From Sphaerisporangium flaviroseum (GTDB lineage: Bacteria > Actinomycetota > Actinomycetes > Streptosporangiales > Streptosporangiaceae), in NCBI RefSeq assembly GCF_039537005.1, contig NZ_BAAAZR010000019.1:1-64000 (forward strand): 64,000 nt of DNA, given 5' to 3'. The stretch's first letter is position 1. Every line of letters starts with the position of its first letter. The translations under genes were made by a program, and so were the position numbers. Shown one piece after another: positions 34,156 to 41,564 of the stretch. The notes beneath the pieces are model-generated. The model searched no databases, had not been told where the DNA came from, and saw nothing but the letters and a program-made list of their open reading frames with translations.

Positions 34156-35519
34156 CTCCTCAGGAGACCGTCGAGCGTGCCCTTGCGCTCAGCAAGGCCG
34201 ACGACTGCGTCGTCATCGTCGACGAGGGGTCCACCGCGAACCTCCGCTTCGCCGGCAACACCCTGACCACCAACGGCGTGGCGCGTTCCTCGCGCCTCAC
34301 CGTGATCTCGGTGACCGGCCGGGGTGTCGGCGTCGTCTCGCGCTCGGCCGTACGTCCCGACCAGCTCGCCGACGTCGTCACCGCGGCCGATCTGGCCTCC
34401 CACCAGGCCCCTCCGGCCGAGGACGCCCGGCCGCTGGTCGCGGGGGCCCAGTCGCCCGACTGGGACCGGCCCGCCGGCTCCACCTCGATCGGCGTGTTCG
34501 GCGAGTTCGCGCCGGCGCTGGGCGAGGCGTTCGCCGTGGCCGAGACCGCCAAGCGCAAGCTGTACGGTTTCGCCGAGCACACCCTCACCTCGACCTTCCT
34601 CGGGTCCTCCACCGGGCTGCGGCTGCGGCACGACCAGCCCACCGGCCGGCTGGAGCTCAACGCCAAGTCGCCCGACATGAGCCGCTCCGCCTGGACCGGC
34701 TTGGCCACCAGGGACTTCGCCGACGTCGACGTCGCCTCGCTGGACGCCACGCTCGCGCGCCGGCTCGACTGGGCCAAGCGCCGCGTCGAGCTGCCCGCCG
34801 ACCGCTACGAGACGCTGATCCCGCCTTCGGCGGTGGCCGACCTGATGATCTACCTCTACTGGTCGGCGGGCGCCAGGGACGCCCTCGACGGCCGCACGGT
34901 GTTCTCCAAGCCGGGCGGCGGCACCCGGGTCGGCGAGTCGCTGTCGTCCTCCCCGGTCCGGCTCTACAGCGACCCCGCCGCGCGGGGCATCGAGTGCACG
35001 CCGTTCGTGGTCGCCCACGCGGGCAGCCGTGAGCGGTCGGTCTTCGACAACGGGCTGCCGCTGTCGGCGACCGACTGGGTCCATGACGGCTCCCTGTCCG
35101 CGCTGCTGCAGACCCGCTACTCCTCGGAGCTGACCGGGCTGGCGACGACCCCGCCGATCGACAACCTGATCATGTCGGGGTCCGAGGGCGGGCGCTCGCT
35201 GGACGAGATGGTCGCCTCCACCGAGCGGGGCCTGCTGCTCACCTGTCTGTGGTACATCCGCGAGGTGGACCCCCAGTCACTGCTGCTGACCGGCCTCACC
35301 CGCGACGGGGTCTACCTGGTCGAGAACGGCGAGGTGGTCGGCGAGGTGAACAACTTCCGGTTCAACGAGAGCCCGGTCGACCTGCTGGGCCGGCTCACCG
35401 AGATCGGCCGGGCGGAGCACACGCTCCCCCGCGAGTGGAACGACTACTTCACGCGCACGATCATGCCTGCCGTCCGGGTGCCCGACTTCAACATGTCGAC
35501 GGTCAGCCAGGCCAACTGA
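34152..35519 (+). CDS. TldE/PmbA-type metallopeptidase partner
   Basis: Second subunit of the TldD/TldE complex, 455 residues, lacking the HExxxH zinc motif as expected for TldE. Recognisable by VIVDEGSTANLRFAGNTLTTNGVARSS, IPPSAVADLMIYLYWSAGARDALDGRTVF, and GLLLTCLWYIREVDPQSLLLTGLTRDGVYLVENGEVV. The GTG at 34152 overlaps the tldD stop and has GGAGGG 6 nt upstream. No peptide precursor gene of a RiPP was noticed next to it, so a general housekeeping role is more likely. Confidence 0.92.
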   Translation: MTPQETVERALALSKADDCVVIVDEGSTANLRFAGNTLTTNGVARSSRLTVISVTGRGVGVVSRSAVRPDQLADVVTAADLASHQAPPAEDARPLVAGAQSPDWDRPAGSTSIGVFGEFAPALGEAFAVAETAKRKLYGFAEHTLTSTFLGSSTGLRLRHDQPTGRLELNAKSPDMSRSAWTGLATRDFADVDVASLDATLARRLDWAKRRVELPADRYETLIPPSAVADLMIYLYWSAGARDALDGRTVFSKPGGGTRVGESLSSSPVRLYSDPAARGIECTPFVVAHAGSRERSVFDNGLPLSATDWVHDGSLSALLQTRYSSELTGLATTPPIDNLIMSGSEGGRSLDEMVASTERGLLLTCLWYIREVDPQSLLLTGLTRDGVYLVENGEVVGEVNNFRFNESPVDLLGRLTEIGRAEHTLPREWNDYFTRTIMPAVRVPDFNMSTVSQAN

Positions 35520-35527
35520 GCCTGCAC

Positions 35528-35555
35528 GCCGGTGCCGGGACCCCCCGGCACCGGC
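35528..35555. terminator. Bidirectional terminator between tldE and dodecin
   Basis: Perfect 12-bp stem GCCGGTGCCGGG / CCCGGCACCGGC with loop ACCC, placed 8 nt after the tldE stop and 6 nt after the dodecin stop on the other strand. Serves both convergent genes. Confidence 0.8.
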
Positions 35556-35561
35556 CGCGGG

Positions 35562-35774
35562 TCAGGAGTCCTCCAGGCGGAAGCCGACCTTCATGCCCAC
35601 CTGGAAGTGGCCGACCTCGCCGTCCTGGATCTGCCCGCGGACCTCGGTGACCTCGAACCAGTCGAGGTGGCGCAGGGTCTCGGCGGCGCGGCGTATGCCG
35701 TTGCGGATCGCCTGGTCCACACTGTCGGGGGACGTCCCGACGATCTCCGTCACGCGGTATGTACGATCGCTCAT
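35562..35774 (-). CDS. Dodecin family flavin-binding protein
   Basis: Small 70-residue protein with the dodecin pattern: YRVTEIVGTSPDSVDQAIRNGIRRAAETLRHLDWFEVTEVRGQIQDGEVGHFQVGMKVGFRLE. Dodecins form hollow 12-mers that store or buffer flavins; the aromatic Trp that stacks on flavin is present (HLDWFEV). The ATG at 35774 is preceded by GGGAGAGTTGG. Convergent with tldE. Confidence 0.92.
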   Translation of the reverse strand: MSDRTYRVTEIVGTSPDSVDQAIRNGIRRAAETLRHLDWFEVTEVRGQIQDGEVGHFQVGMKVGFRLEDS

Positions 35775-35865
35775 CCAACTCTCCCTTACCGTCGGCCTTG
35801 ATCGTATGACCGCCCCGTCCCGGCCGCCTGCCGGCCCGGCCGATCCGGGGGCTACCGTGGATGTT

Positions 35866-36177
35866 GTGAAGGTATGGCACGGCCGCACGGTCGTACACCA
35901 GGTCACCGACGCGAGACCCTCCCTCACGGCCGACATCGGCCGCAGGGAGAAGCGTTATTTCATCCAGATGGGGATCCGCACCCTCTGCCTGATCCTCGCC
36001 GTCGTGCTGAACGTACCCTGGCCGATCAGGGCGATGTTCGTCGCCGGTGCGATCTTTTTGCCATACATCGCCGTCATCGGGGCCAACCAGCCGAGTCGTG
36101 ACGTGAGCTCGCCCTTCACCTCAGAAGAACCTAACCAAACCGAGATACCAAGGCACCGACGCGAGATCGGGTCGTGA
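35866..36177 (+). CDS. DUF3099 family small membrane protein
   Basis: Protein of 103 residues with one or two membrane segments (RTLCLILAVVLNVPWPIRAMFVAGAIFLPYIAVIGAN) and a disordered C-terminal tail. The N-terminal VHQVTDARPSLTADIGRREKRYFIQMGIR is characteristic of DUF3099, a family found in actinobacteria with unknown role. The GTG at 35866 is chosen because TACCGT lies exactly 7 nt upstream, the leaderless pattern seen elsewhere in this window; another GTG three codons earlier is possible. It lies directly upstream of the hairpin RNA locus. Confidence 0.82.
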   Translation: MKVWHGRTVVHQVTDARPSLTADIGRREKRYFIQMGIRTLCLILAVVLNVPWPIRAMFVAGAIFLPYIAVIGANQPSRDVSSPFTSEEPNQTEIPRHRREIGS

Positions 36178-36221
36178 CAAAGTCTTGACGCACCCCATGG
36201 GTTGTAGGTGTACGCTTTAGA

Positions 36222-36340
36222 CAAGCGCTCTGGTCCCCCGTCGGAGCGCTCGTGCCGGCGTTCCGGGCCCCCGTCGGAACGCCGATGAAGCAACGCCGGG
36301 TGGTTTGCCCCCGTAACCACCCGGCGTTGCCCATTTCTCC
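36222..36340 (+). ncRNA. Probable small RNA of three hairpins with CCCCCGT loops (6C-RNA-like)
   Basis: Three successive stem-loops: 36224-36250 (7-bp core AGCGCTC/GAGCGCT, loop containing GGTCCCCCGTC), 36256-36284 (10-bp perfect stem, loop GGCCCCCGT) and 36290-36330 (16-bp perfect stem, loop TGCCCCCGT) followed by ATTTCTCCTT, a terminator-like end. All three stems differ in sequence while the loop CCCCCGT is kept. A TACGCT hexamer at 36211 would start transcription about 36222; TTGACG at 36185 is a poorly spaced -35. C-run loops recall the actinobacterial 6C RNA, but here runs are of five C and there are three hairpins. The strand follows from promoter and tail. Confidence 0.7.
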
Positions 36341-36369
36341 TTAAATCGCCGCTCCCTTAATCGGACGGC

Positions 36370-36627
36370 TCAGCGGTCGCCCAGCGTCTCCGCGGTGGCC
36401 TGCCCCCAGTTCTTCGCCATCGTCGACAGACGATCCAGCGCCTCCGGTGGCGCGGTGCCCGCGCCTTGCGCGAGCCCCAGCAGGTAGGCCGTGAGCGGCG
36501 CCGCCGGCCGGGCCACCCCGTGCGCGACGTCCCTGGTCAGGTCGAGAACCGCGTCGCGATCAACCTGCTCCGGGTCAAGGCCCAGCTCCTTGCAGACCAG
36601 CGCCGTCCACTCGGCCAGCACGTTCAT
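36370..36627 (-). CDS. DUF6457 family protein
   Basis: Small helical protein of 85 residues (LAEWTALVCKELGLDPEQVDRDAVLDLTRDVAHGVARPAAPLTAYLLGLAQGAG). The family has no assigned function but is often encoded next to molybdenum cofactor guanylyltransferase genes, as here (55 nt after mobA). A role in molybdenum cofactor metabolism is therefore plausible but unproven. The ATG at 36627 has AAAGGGA 6 nt upstream; an ATG eight codons earlier lacks a site. Confidence 0.78.
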   Translation of the reverse strand: MNVLAEWTALVCKELGLDPEQVDRDAVLDLTRDVAHGVARPAAPLTAYLLGLAQGAGTAPPEALDRLSTMAKNWGQATAETLGDR

Positions 36628-36682
36628 GGCGTCCCTTTCTTCCCGAGTCATTCATCGGTCATAAAGCTGCGTTCAGCGATTG

Positions 36683-37381
36683 TTAATGTTCGCCGGTGAT
36701 GTGCGGAATGCGCTCCCTGGCGTCTTCGACGTCGTCGATCGTGTCGCAATCGAACCACGGAACACGCCCGTCATCGTCCACCGGCAGGCTCAGCCGCACC
36801 GGTTCGAGTGGGCCGAGCAGCCCGCGCAGGGACCGGCCCTGGTAGGGGGCCAGCGCGCGGGCCAGCACCTCCGTACGCCAGACGCCGGTGAGCCACTGCT
36901 CGCGCCCGCCGTCGTCCACCAGCACGGCGCCTGCCCGGGGCCCGGCCGCGCCGAGCAGCGCCGCGACGTGCGCGGGCCGCAGGAACGGCAGGTCGGCGGC
37001 CAGCAGTGCCACCCACGGCGAGCGGGCCTGCGCGAGCCCCGTGCGGAGCGCGGGAACCGGGCCGCCTCCGGGCGGTTCCTCGCGGACGAACAGGGCGCGC
37101 GGCAGGCCGGAACGCCTCGGGCCCACCACGACGAGCCGTACGGCGTCCGGGACCGCGGCCGCGACCCGCTCGATCAGTGTCAGGCCGCCCACGCTGACAC
37201 CGGGCTTGTCCCCGCCCCCGAGCCTGCGCGCGCCGCCTCCGGCGAGGATCACCGCGTCGTACGGCGTGCCGTGCGAGCCCGCGAGCGGCGCGGTGCGGGC
37301 CGGTGAGCGCTCGAAGCCCTCGCGACCCACCCCTGCGGCGTCCGGCGGGCCCTGCGGGACCACGTGACCGCCGGAGGGCAT
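36683..37381 (-). CDS. mobA: Molybdenum cofactor guanylyltransferase
   Basis: Adds GMP to molybdopterin. The nucleotidyltransferase signature VILAGGGARRLGGGDKPGVSVGG is the LAGGxSxRxGxDKP motif, followed by LLAADLPFLRPAHVAAL with the metal-binding Asp. 232 residues. NasA, of the dinucleotide-cofactor DMSO reductase family, needs this product. The ATG at 37381 is 1 nt after the moaA stop; earlier in-frame starts would lie inside moaA. The first ~38 residues are variable. Confidence 0.87.
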   Translation of the reverse strand: MPSGGHVVPQGPPDAAGVGREGFERSPARTAPLAGSHGTPYDAVILAGGGARRLGGGDKPGVSVGGLTLIERVAAAVPDAVRLVVVGPRRSGLPRALFVREEPPGGGPVPALRTGLAQARSPWVALLAADLPFLRPAHVAALLGAAGPRAGAVLVDDGGREQWLTGVWRTEVLARALAPYQGRSLRGLLGPLEPVRLSLPVDDDGRVPWFDCDTIDDVEDARERIPHITGEH

Positions 37382-37382
37382 C

Positions 37383-38372
37383 TCAGCCGCCGATGGCCGA
37401 CATCGGACGCGCCGGCTGCAGGAAGCTCGGGTCGTCGATGCCGTGCCCGGCCCGCTTGCCCCGTACGGCGGCGACCCACTGCGCGGCAAGCTCGTCGTCG
37501 GAGGCCCCCGCGCGCAGCGACCTTCGCAGATCGGACTCCTCGGTCGCGAACAGGCAGTTGCGGATCTGGCCGTCGGCGGTCAGCCGCACCCGGTCGCAGG
37601 CTCCGCAGAAGGGGCGGGTCACCGAGCCGATGACGCCCACCCGGGCGGGACCGCCGTCCACGAGGAAGATCTCGGCCGGGGCGCTGCCCCGCTCCCCCGG
37701 GTCGTCGGGGGTCAGCGTGAACTCGGGGGCGAGCATGTCGAGGATCTCGTCGGCGGTGACCATGTTCTCTCGCCGCCAGCCGTGCTGGGCGTCCAGCGGC
37801 ATCTGCTCGATGAACCGCAGCTCGTAGCCCTGCTCCAGGCAGAACCGCAGCAGCGGCACCGCCTCGTGCTGGTTGATGTCCCGCATGAGCACCGTGTTGA
37901 CCTTGACGGGGCGAAGGCCCGCGGCGTCGGCGGCGGCCAGTCCCGCGAGGACGTCGGCGAGGCGGTCGCGGTGCGAGAGCCGGATGAACGCGTCACGGTC
38001 GAGGGTGTCGAGCGAGATGTTGACCCGGTCGAGCCCGGCGGCGGCGAGGGGGGCGGCCAGCCGGGCCAGGCCGATGCCGTTGGAGGTGATGGACACCTGG
38101 GGCCGGGGGCGCAGCGCCGTGGTGCGCGTGACGATCTCGACGAGCTCCCGGCGCAGCAGGGGCTCGCCGCCGGTGTAGCGGACCTCGGTGATGCCGAGCC
38201 GCTCGACGCCGATCGTCACCACGCGGCAGATCTCGTCCGCCGTGAGCAGGTCGGGCTTCGGCAGCCAGTCGAGACCCTCAGGTGGCATGCAGTACGTGCA
38301 ACGCAGGTTGCACTTGTCGGTCAGCGAGACCCGCAGGTCGGTCGCCACCCGCCCGAAGGAGTCAACGAGCAC
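37383..38372 (-). CDS. moaA: GTP 3',8-cyclase
   Basis: Radical SAM enzyme for the first step of molybdenum cofactor synthesis. DKCNLRCTYCMPPEGL contains the CxxxCxxC cluster; RPFCGACDRVRLTADGQIRNCLF holds the three Cys of the second cluster that binds GTP; RYTGGEPLLRRE is the SAM-contacting GGEP; the C-terminus ends in the conserved Gly-Gly (MSAIGG). 329 residues. The GTG at 38372 has GGAGGG about 8 nt upstream; longer in-frame extensions upstream are unlike the family. Confidence 0.94.
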   Translation of the reverse strand: MLVDSFGRVATDLRVSLTDKCNLRCTYCMPPEGLDWLPKPDLLTADEICRVVTIGVERLGITEVRYTGGEPLLRRELVEIVTRTTALRPRPQVSITSNGIGLARLAAPLAAAGLDRVNISLDTLDRDAFIRLSHRDRLADVLAGLAAADAAGLRPVKVNTVLMRDINQHEAVPLLRFCLEQGYELRFIEQMPLDAQHGWRRENMVTADEILDMLAPEFTLTPDDPGERGSAPAEIFLVDGGPARVGVIGSVTRPFCGACDRVRLTADGQIRNCLFATEESDLRRSLRAGASDDELAAQWVAAVRGKRAGHGIDDPSFLQPARPMSAIGG

Positions 38373-38555
38373 CAGGGGGCCCTCCTGTCGTGCGTACAAG
38401 GCGTTGTCGGTAGACCGCCAGCCTACGGCGCGCGCGGAAACCGCCTTCGCAGTAGGCCTTCCATCGCACAACATCTGATCTCCCCGCATGATTCCGCCGT
38501 CACGCCCGGAGCTCGCGCGGAGGGGACGGCGGGGCTCATGCAGAGGACGGCGGGC

Positions 38556-39644
38556 TCAGGAGCCGTGCGGGCGCCCGGAGCTGCGCCGGACCACGAGTCG
38601 GGGCTGCACCACGACGTGCGGGGGCGGCGTGGCCGGGGACGGGCCCTCGCGTACGCCGTCGGACGGCTCCATGGCCTGCCGGAGTGTCCCCACCGGCTCG
38701 TCCTCGCCCGCCAGCGCGTCGAGGAGGAGGGCGATGGCCTTGCGGCCCACCTCGGAGAAGTCCTGAGAGATCGTGGTCAGCGGTGGGGCGAAGAACTCGG
38801 ACTCGGGGATGTCGTCGAAGCCGACTACGCTCACGTCCTCAGGGACGCGGATGCGCGCCTCGTCGAGAGCGCGCAGGACCCCGAGGGCCATCTGGTCGTT
38901 GGCGACGAAGACCGCCGTGAGGTCCGGCATCCCGGCCAGGATCTGACCGCAGCGGTAGCCCGAGCGCGGGCTCCAGTCTCCCGACAGCGGCTCGTGAATC
39001 TCCGCCCCGGCCGCGCGGAGCGTCTCCCGCCAGCCCTCCATGCGTCCCTGCGCCTCCAGCCAGTCCTGGGGCCCGGACACGTGCCAGACGGTGCGGTGGC
39101 CGAGCCGCAGCAGGTGCTCGGTGACGAGCACGCCGCCCTTGCGCTGGTCGACGTTCACGACGGGAAGCCCGACGTCGGCGTCGCCTTCGACCGTCACCAC
39201 CGGCACGGGCTGCGGCATCTCGGCGAGCGCGACCGCGACCGCGCTCTGGGGGGCGATGACCACGAGCCCGTCGACCTGCTGGCGGCCGAGGTGGTCGAGC
39301 GCCTCGGCGAGATCGTGGCTGGTCAGCTCGCGCAGGCTGACGATGCTCACGAAGTAGCCGGCATCGCGGGCGGCTCGCTCGATGCCGTAGAGCGTGCTGG
39401 CCGGGCCGTACAGCGTGGTGTCGAAGGCGACCACCCCGAGGGTGTTGCTCTGCTTGGTCACCAGGGCGCGCGCGGTCGAGTTGCGCCGGTAGCCGAGGCC
39501 CTCGATGGCGGCGAGCACCCGGGCGCGTGTCTCCTGGCGCACGTTCGGATGGTCGTTGAGCACCCGGGAGACGGTCTGGTGGGACACCCCCGCGAGCCTT
39601 GCCACATCGGCCATGACGGGTGAGCGTTGGACGTTGCGAGCCAT
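38556..39644 (-). CDS. LacI-family transcriptional regulator
   Basis: N-terminal HTH and hinge MADVARLAGVSHQTVSRVLNDHPNVRQETRARVLAAIEGLGYRRNSTARALV, followed by a periplasmic-binding-like sugar domain (NTLGVVAFDTTLYGPASTLYGIERAARDAGYFVSIVS, VVTVEGD, VFVANDQMALGVLRALDEARIRVPEDVSVVGFDDIPESEFFAPPLTT). 362 residues with a short variable tail. ATG with AAGGAGG 11 nt upstream. A LacI-type operator lies 54 nt upstream, suggesting self-regulation. No sugar transporter or hydrolase is adjacent, so the regulon is elsewhere; the secreted dehydrogenase at 49.7 kb has a related operator. Confidence 0.93.
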   Translation of the reverse strand: MARNVQRSPVMADVARLAGVSHQTVSRVLNDHPNVRQETRARVLAAIEGLGYRRNSTARALVTKQSNTLGVVAFDTTLYGPASTLYGIERAARDAGYFVSIVSLRELTSHDLAEALDHLGRQQVDGLVVIAPQSAVAVALAEMPQPVPVVTVEGDADVGLPVVNVDQRKGGVLVTEHLLRLGHRTVWHVSGPQDWLEAQGRMEGWRETLRAAGAEIHEPLSGDWSPRSGYRCGQILAGMPDLTAVFVANDQMALGVLRALDEARIRVPEDVSVVGFDDIPESEFFAPPLTTISQDFSEVGRKAIALLLDALAGEDEPVGTLRQAMEPSDGVREGPSPATPPPHVVVQPRLVVRRSSGRPHGS

Positions 39645-39697
39645 GGTCTGTCCCGCCTCCTTCCCGCACCCTTTGTATCGCAGTTCGAGCGCGTCAA

Positions 39698-39713
39698 TTG
39701 TTAGCGCTCACAA
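39698..39713. promoter_or_regulatory. LacI/GalR-type operator before the lacI-family gene
   Basis: TTGTTAGCGCTCACAA is palindromic apart from one pair and centres on AGCGCT, the classic LacI/GalR half-site arrangement. It lies 54 nt upstream of the regulator's ATG, fitting autoregulation. Confidence 0.75.
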
Positions 39714-39931
39714 GCACTTTGTGTCAAGGGGTTTCGGGGATCGGTACTCACTCCTACCAGGATGGCATCACTCTCTCACGGAAAAACGGGAAAACCTTCG
39801 CCTTCTTCTCGGGGACGAAGGCGCCGGCGAGAAGCACCGTCACCACGAACCGCGAGCCCTCGCCCCCTTCCCAGGGGACGAAGGCTCGCGGGCCAGGACG
39901 ACCCTCCCACACGTGCAAGAGTGTGACCGCG
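39714..39931. other. Gene-free stretch with two hairpins downstream of the rtcB remnant
   Basis: No coding sequence seen. It holds two GC-rich hairpins: CGCCTTC/GAAGGCG around 39798-39822, and an 8-bp CGCGAGCC/GGCTCGCG stem at 39851-39890. Both share a GGGGACGAAGG core, so they look like copies of one element. Read on the minus strand they would follow the rtcB fragment and may be its old terminators. Confidence 0.45.
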
Positions 39932-40072
39932 TCACCCCTTGATGCAGATGATCTGGCGGAGGTGGGCGACGACCTCGACCAGGTCGGTCTGGGCCGCCAT
40001 GACCGACTCCAGGTCCTTGTAGGCGCCCGGGATCTCGTCGAGCACCCCCGCGTCCTTACGGCACTCTGCACG
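39932..40072 (-). pseudogene. 3' remnant of an rtcB gene (RNA ligase)
   Basis: About 46 codons ending ...GVLDEIPGAYKDLESVMAAQTDLVEVVAHLRQIICIKG, the conserved C-terminus of actinobacterial RtcB including the ECRKDAG start of the last helix pair. The rest of the gene is absent upstream: similarity stops near 40072, some 75 nt before the end of the 3.76-kb element. The matching 5' part, on the same strand, lies at 47.8-48.2 kb. Reading frame is intact but the fragment cannot be functional. Confidence 0.85.
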
Positions 40073-40187
40073 GTGAGGCGTTCTGGGCTGAGATCGTACG
40101 GGGGCGTATCTCGGCAACTCGGAAACTCGCACGGGAACGGGACCCTAGTACTCCAACGTCATTTGATCGGCCGACTGGCTTGCTCGG

Positions 40188-40713
40188 CTAGCTCATGAAG
40201 AAGATCATGGCCGCGAGGCTTGCCCCCATGGCCAGATGCTCCCAATGGAGCAGGTCCGTGATCGGTCGATTGCGCAGCCGGACGAGTGCGGTCGCCATCC
40301 AGCAGAGGTAAGCCGCCGTGGCGGCGCGCGTAGCAACACGAGCGCCGCGTCATGGCCGGTGACGGTGCCGTGGTCCGTCCGGGGCCCGGCGGTCATGTGG
40401 TGGGTAGCCATCGACTCGCCGTGTTGATGCATCAGCACGGCGAGCGCCATGAGCACGGCCCCGGCCATACGGTGCCACTCCAGCTCCGGGCCGCGCTCGG
40501 TCGGACCGCCGACGACGATTGCCACCGCCAAGGCCAGGAGCAGCAGCGTGCCCGCGTGCTGCACAACCGGTGCGGCGTCGAGGGTCACCGCGACCATGAC
40601 AGCCACTGTCGCACCCGCAAGCGTTCGGGCTCTGCGGGAAGCGCCCGCCCGCGCGGCACGACGCAGCAGCAGGCTGACACCGCGGCCGACCCGAGCATGA
40701 TCACCTCGATCAT
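40188..40713 (-). pseudogene. Frameshifted membrane-protein gene (DUF5134-like)
   Basis: Three reading frames must be joined to follow the protein: MIEVIMLGSAA, then VSLLLRRAARAGASRRARTLAGATVAVMVAVTLDAAPVVQHAGTLLLLALAVAIVVGG...LMHQHGESMATHHM, then ATAAYLCWMATALVRLRNRPITDLLHWEHLAMGASLAAMIFFMS. At least two frameshifts (near 40680 and 40330). Hydrophobic segments and His-rich ends recall the actinobacterial DUF5134 membrane family; this identity is tentative. It is cargo of the element, just inside its left end. Confidence 0.6.
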
Positions 40714-40720
40714 CAGGACG

Positions 40721-41428
40721 TCATCGCGGTGCGACGCCGGGGCGTGACCATTGCGCGGTGGGGCGGCCGTTGAGACGCCACGGGTGCCCGGTGACCCGCG
40801 GCCAGCCTTCAGGCGAGTTTTCCCAATTCTCCTGCCGGCCGTACACCGTGAGGTCCAGGGCGTGGTAAGTGGTCATCAACGCCTCCACGCCCCGCCCGGT
40901 GGTCCAGTAGGTCTCGTAGACCTTGTCGCCGTCGCGCAGGTAGCACGCGATGAACCCGAAGTCACGACCGTCGGCCAGAGCCGGGTCGGAGTCTTTCGCC
41001 GAATACCAGGGGAACCTATAGCCCATGAACTCCGCGAACGGGGCACTTTCGTCGTAGGGACCCTCGCAGAACACGGCGTAGGTGACGTCCCGAGCGTGCA
41101 GGTAGTCCAGCATCTGCATGTGACAGGTCGAGAAGGTGCACCCCTCACACTGATGCTCGTACGATTTGCCGTCGTGCCACATGTGGAAGTAGGCGATGAG
41201 CATCCGGCGGCCCTCGAACACCTCCACCAGCGGGGTGTCCCCGCCAGGGCCCCACACCGTCACCGTCGGCATCAAGGTCATCGGCAGCTGACGACGAGCG
41301 GCTGCGATCGCGTCTCCTTCGCGGGTATGGGCCTTCTCCCGGACCAGCAGTTCGTCGCGCTCGCGCAGCCAGGTCTCCCGGTCGACGACCGGGGGCGCGG
41401 CGGCGCTGGACGCGGGGGTTGCCGTCAT
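40721..41428 (-). CDS. DUF899 family thioredoxin-like protein
   Basis: Protein of 235 residues of the DUF899 family, which has a thioredoxin-like fold and unknown activity. Seen: TWLRERDELLVREKAHTREGDAIAAARRQLPM, VEVFEGRRMLIAYFHMWHDGKSYEHQCEGCTFSTCHMQ (Cys-rich loop with three Cys), and YRFPWYSAKDSD. ATG at 41428 with AAGGAG 6 nt upstream. Divergent from the ECF sigma gene across 136 nt with a perfect inverted repeat, so the sigma factor may control it. Confidence 0.88.
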   Translation of the reverse strand: MTATPASSAAAPPVVDRETWLRERDELLVREKAHTREGDAIAAARRQLPMTLMPTVTVWGPGGDTPLVEVFEGRRMLIAYFHMWHDGKSYEHQCEGCTFSTCHMQMLDYLHARDVTYAVFCEGPYDESAPFAEFMGYRFPWYSAKDSDPALADGRDFGFIACYLRDGDKVYETYWTTGRGVEALMTTYHALDLTVYGRQENWENSPEGWPRVTGHPWRLNGRPTAQWSRPGVAPR

Positions 41429-41486
41429 GGCTATCTCCTTCGTGGAGTGGGGATCGGTCACAGGTACAGACGACCGAGTCGGCGAT

Positions 41487-41507
41487 CGTCATCGGTGACC
41501 GATGACG
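41487..41507. promoter_or_regulatory. Perfect 21-bp inverted repeat between DUF899 and sigma genes
   Basis: Two perfect 10-bp arms, CGTCATCGGT and ACCGATGACG, around a single G. It lies 58 nt before the sigma-factor ATG and 59 nt before the DUF899 ATG, centred in the divergent promoter region. Likely operator for a dimeric regulator not identified in the element. Confidence 0.6.
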
Positions 41508-41564
41508 GATGGGTCCGCGGTCGTCAGTACGGTTGTGAGGATCACTCAGCCCCGGAGAAATCAC

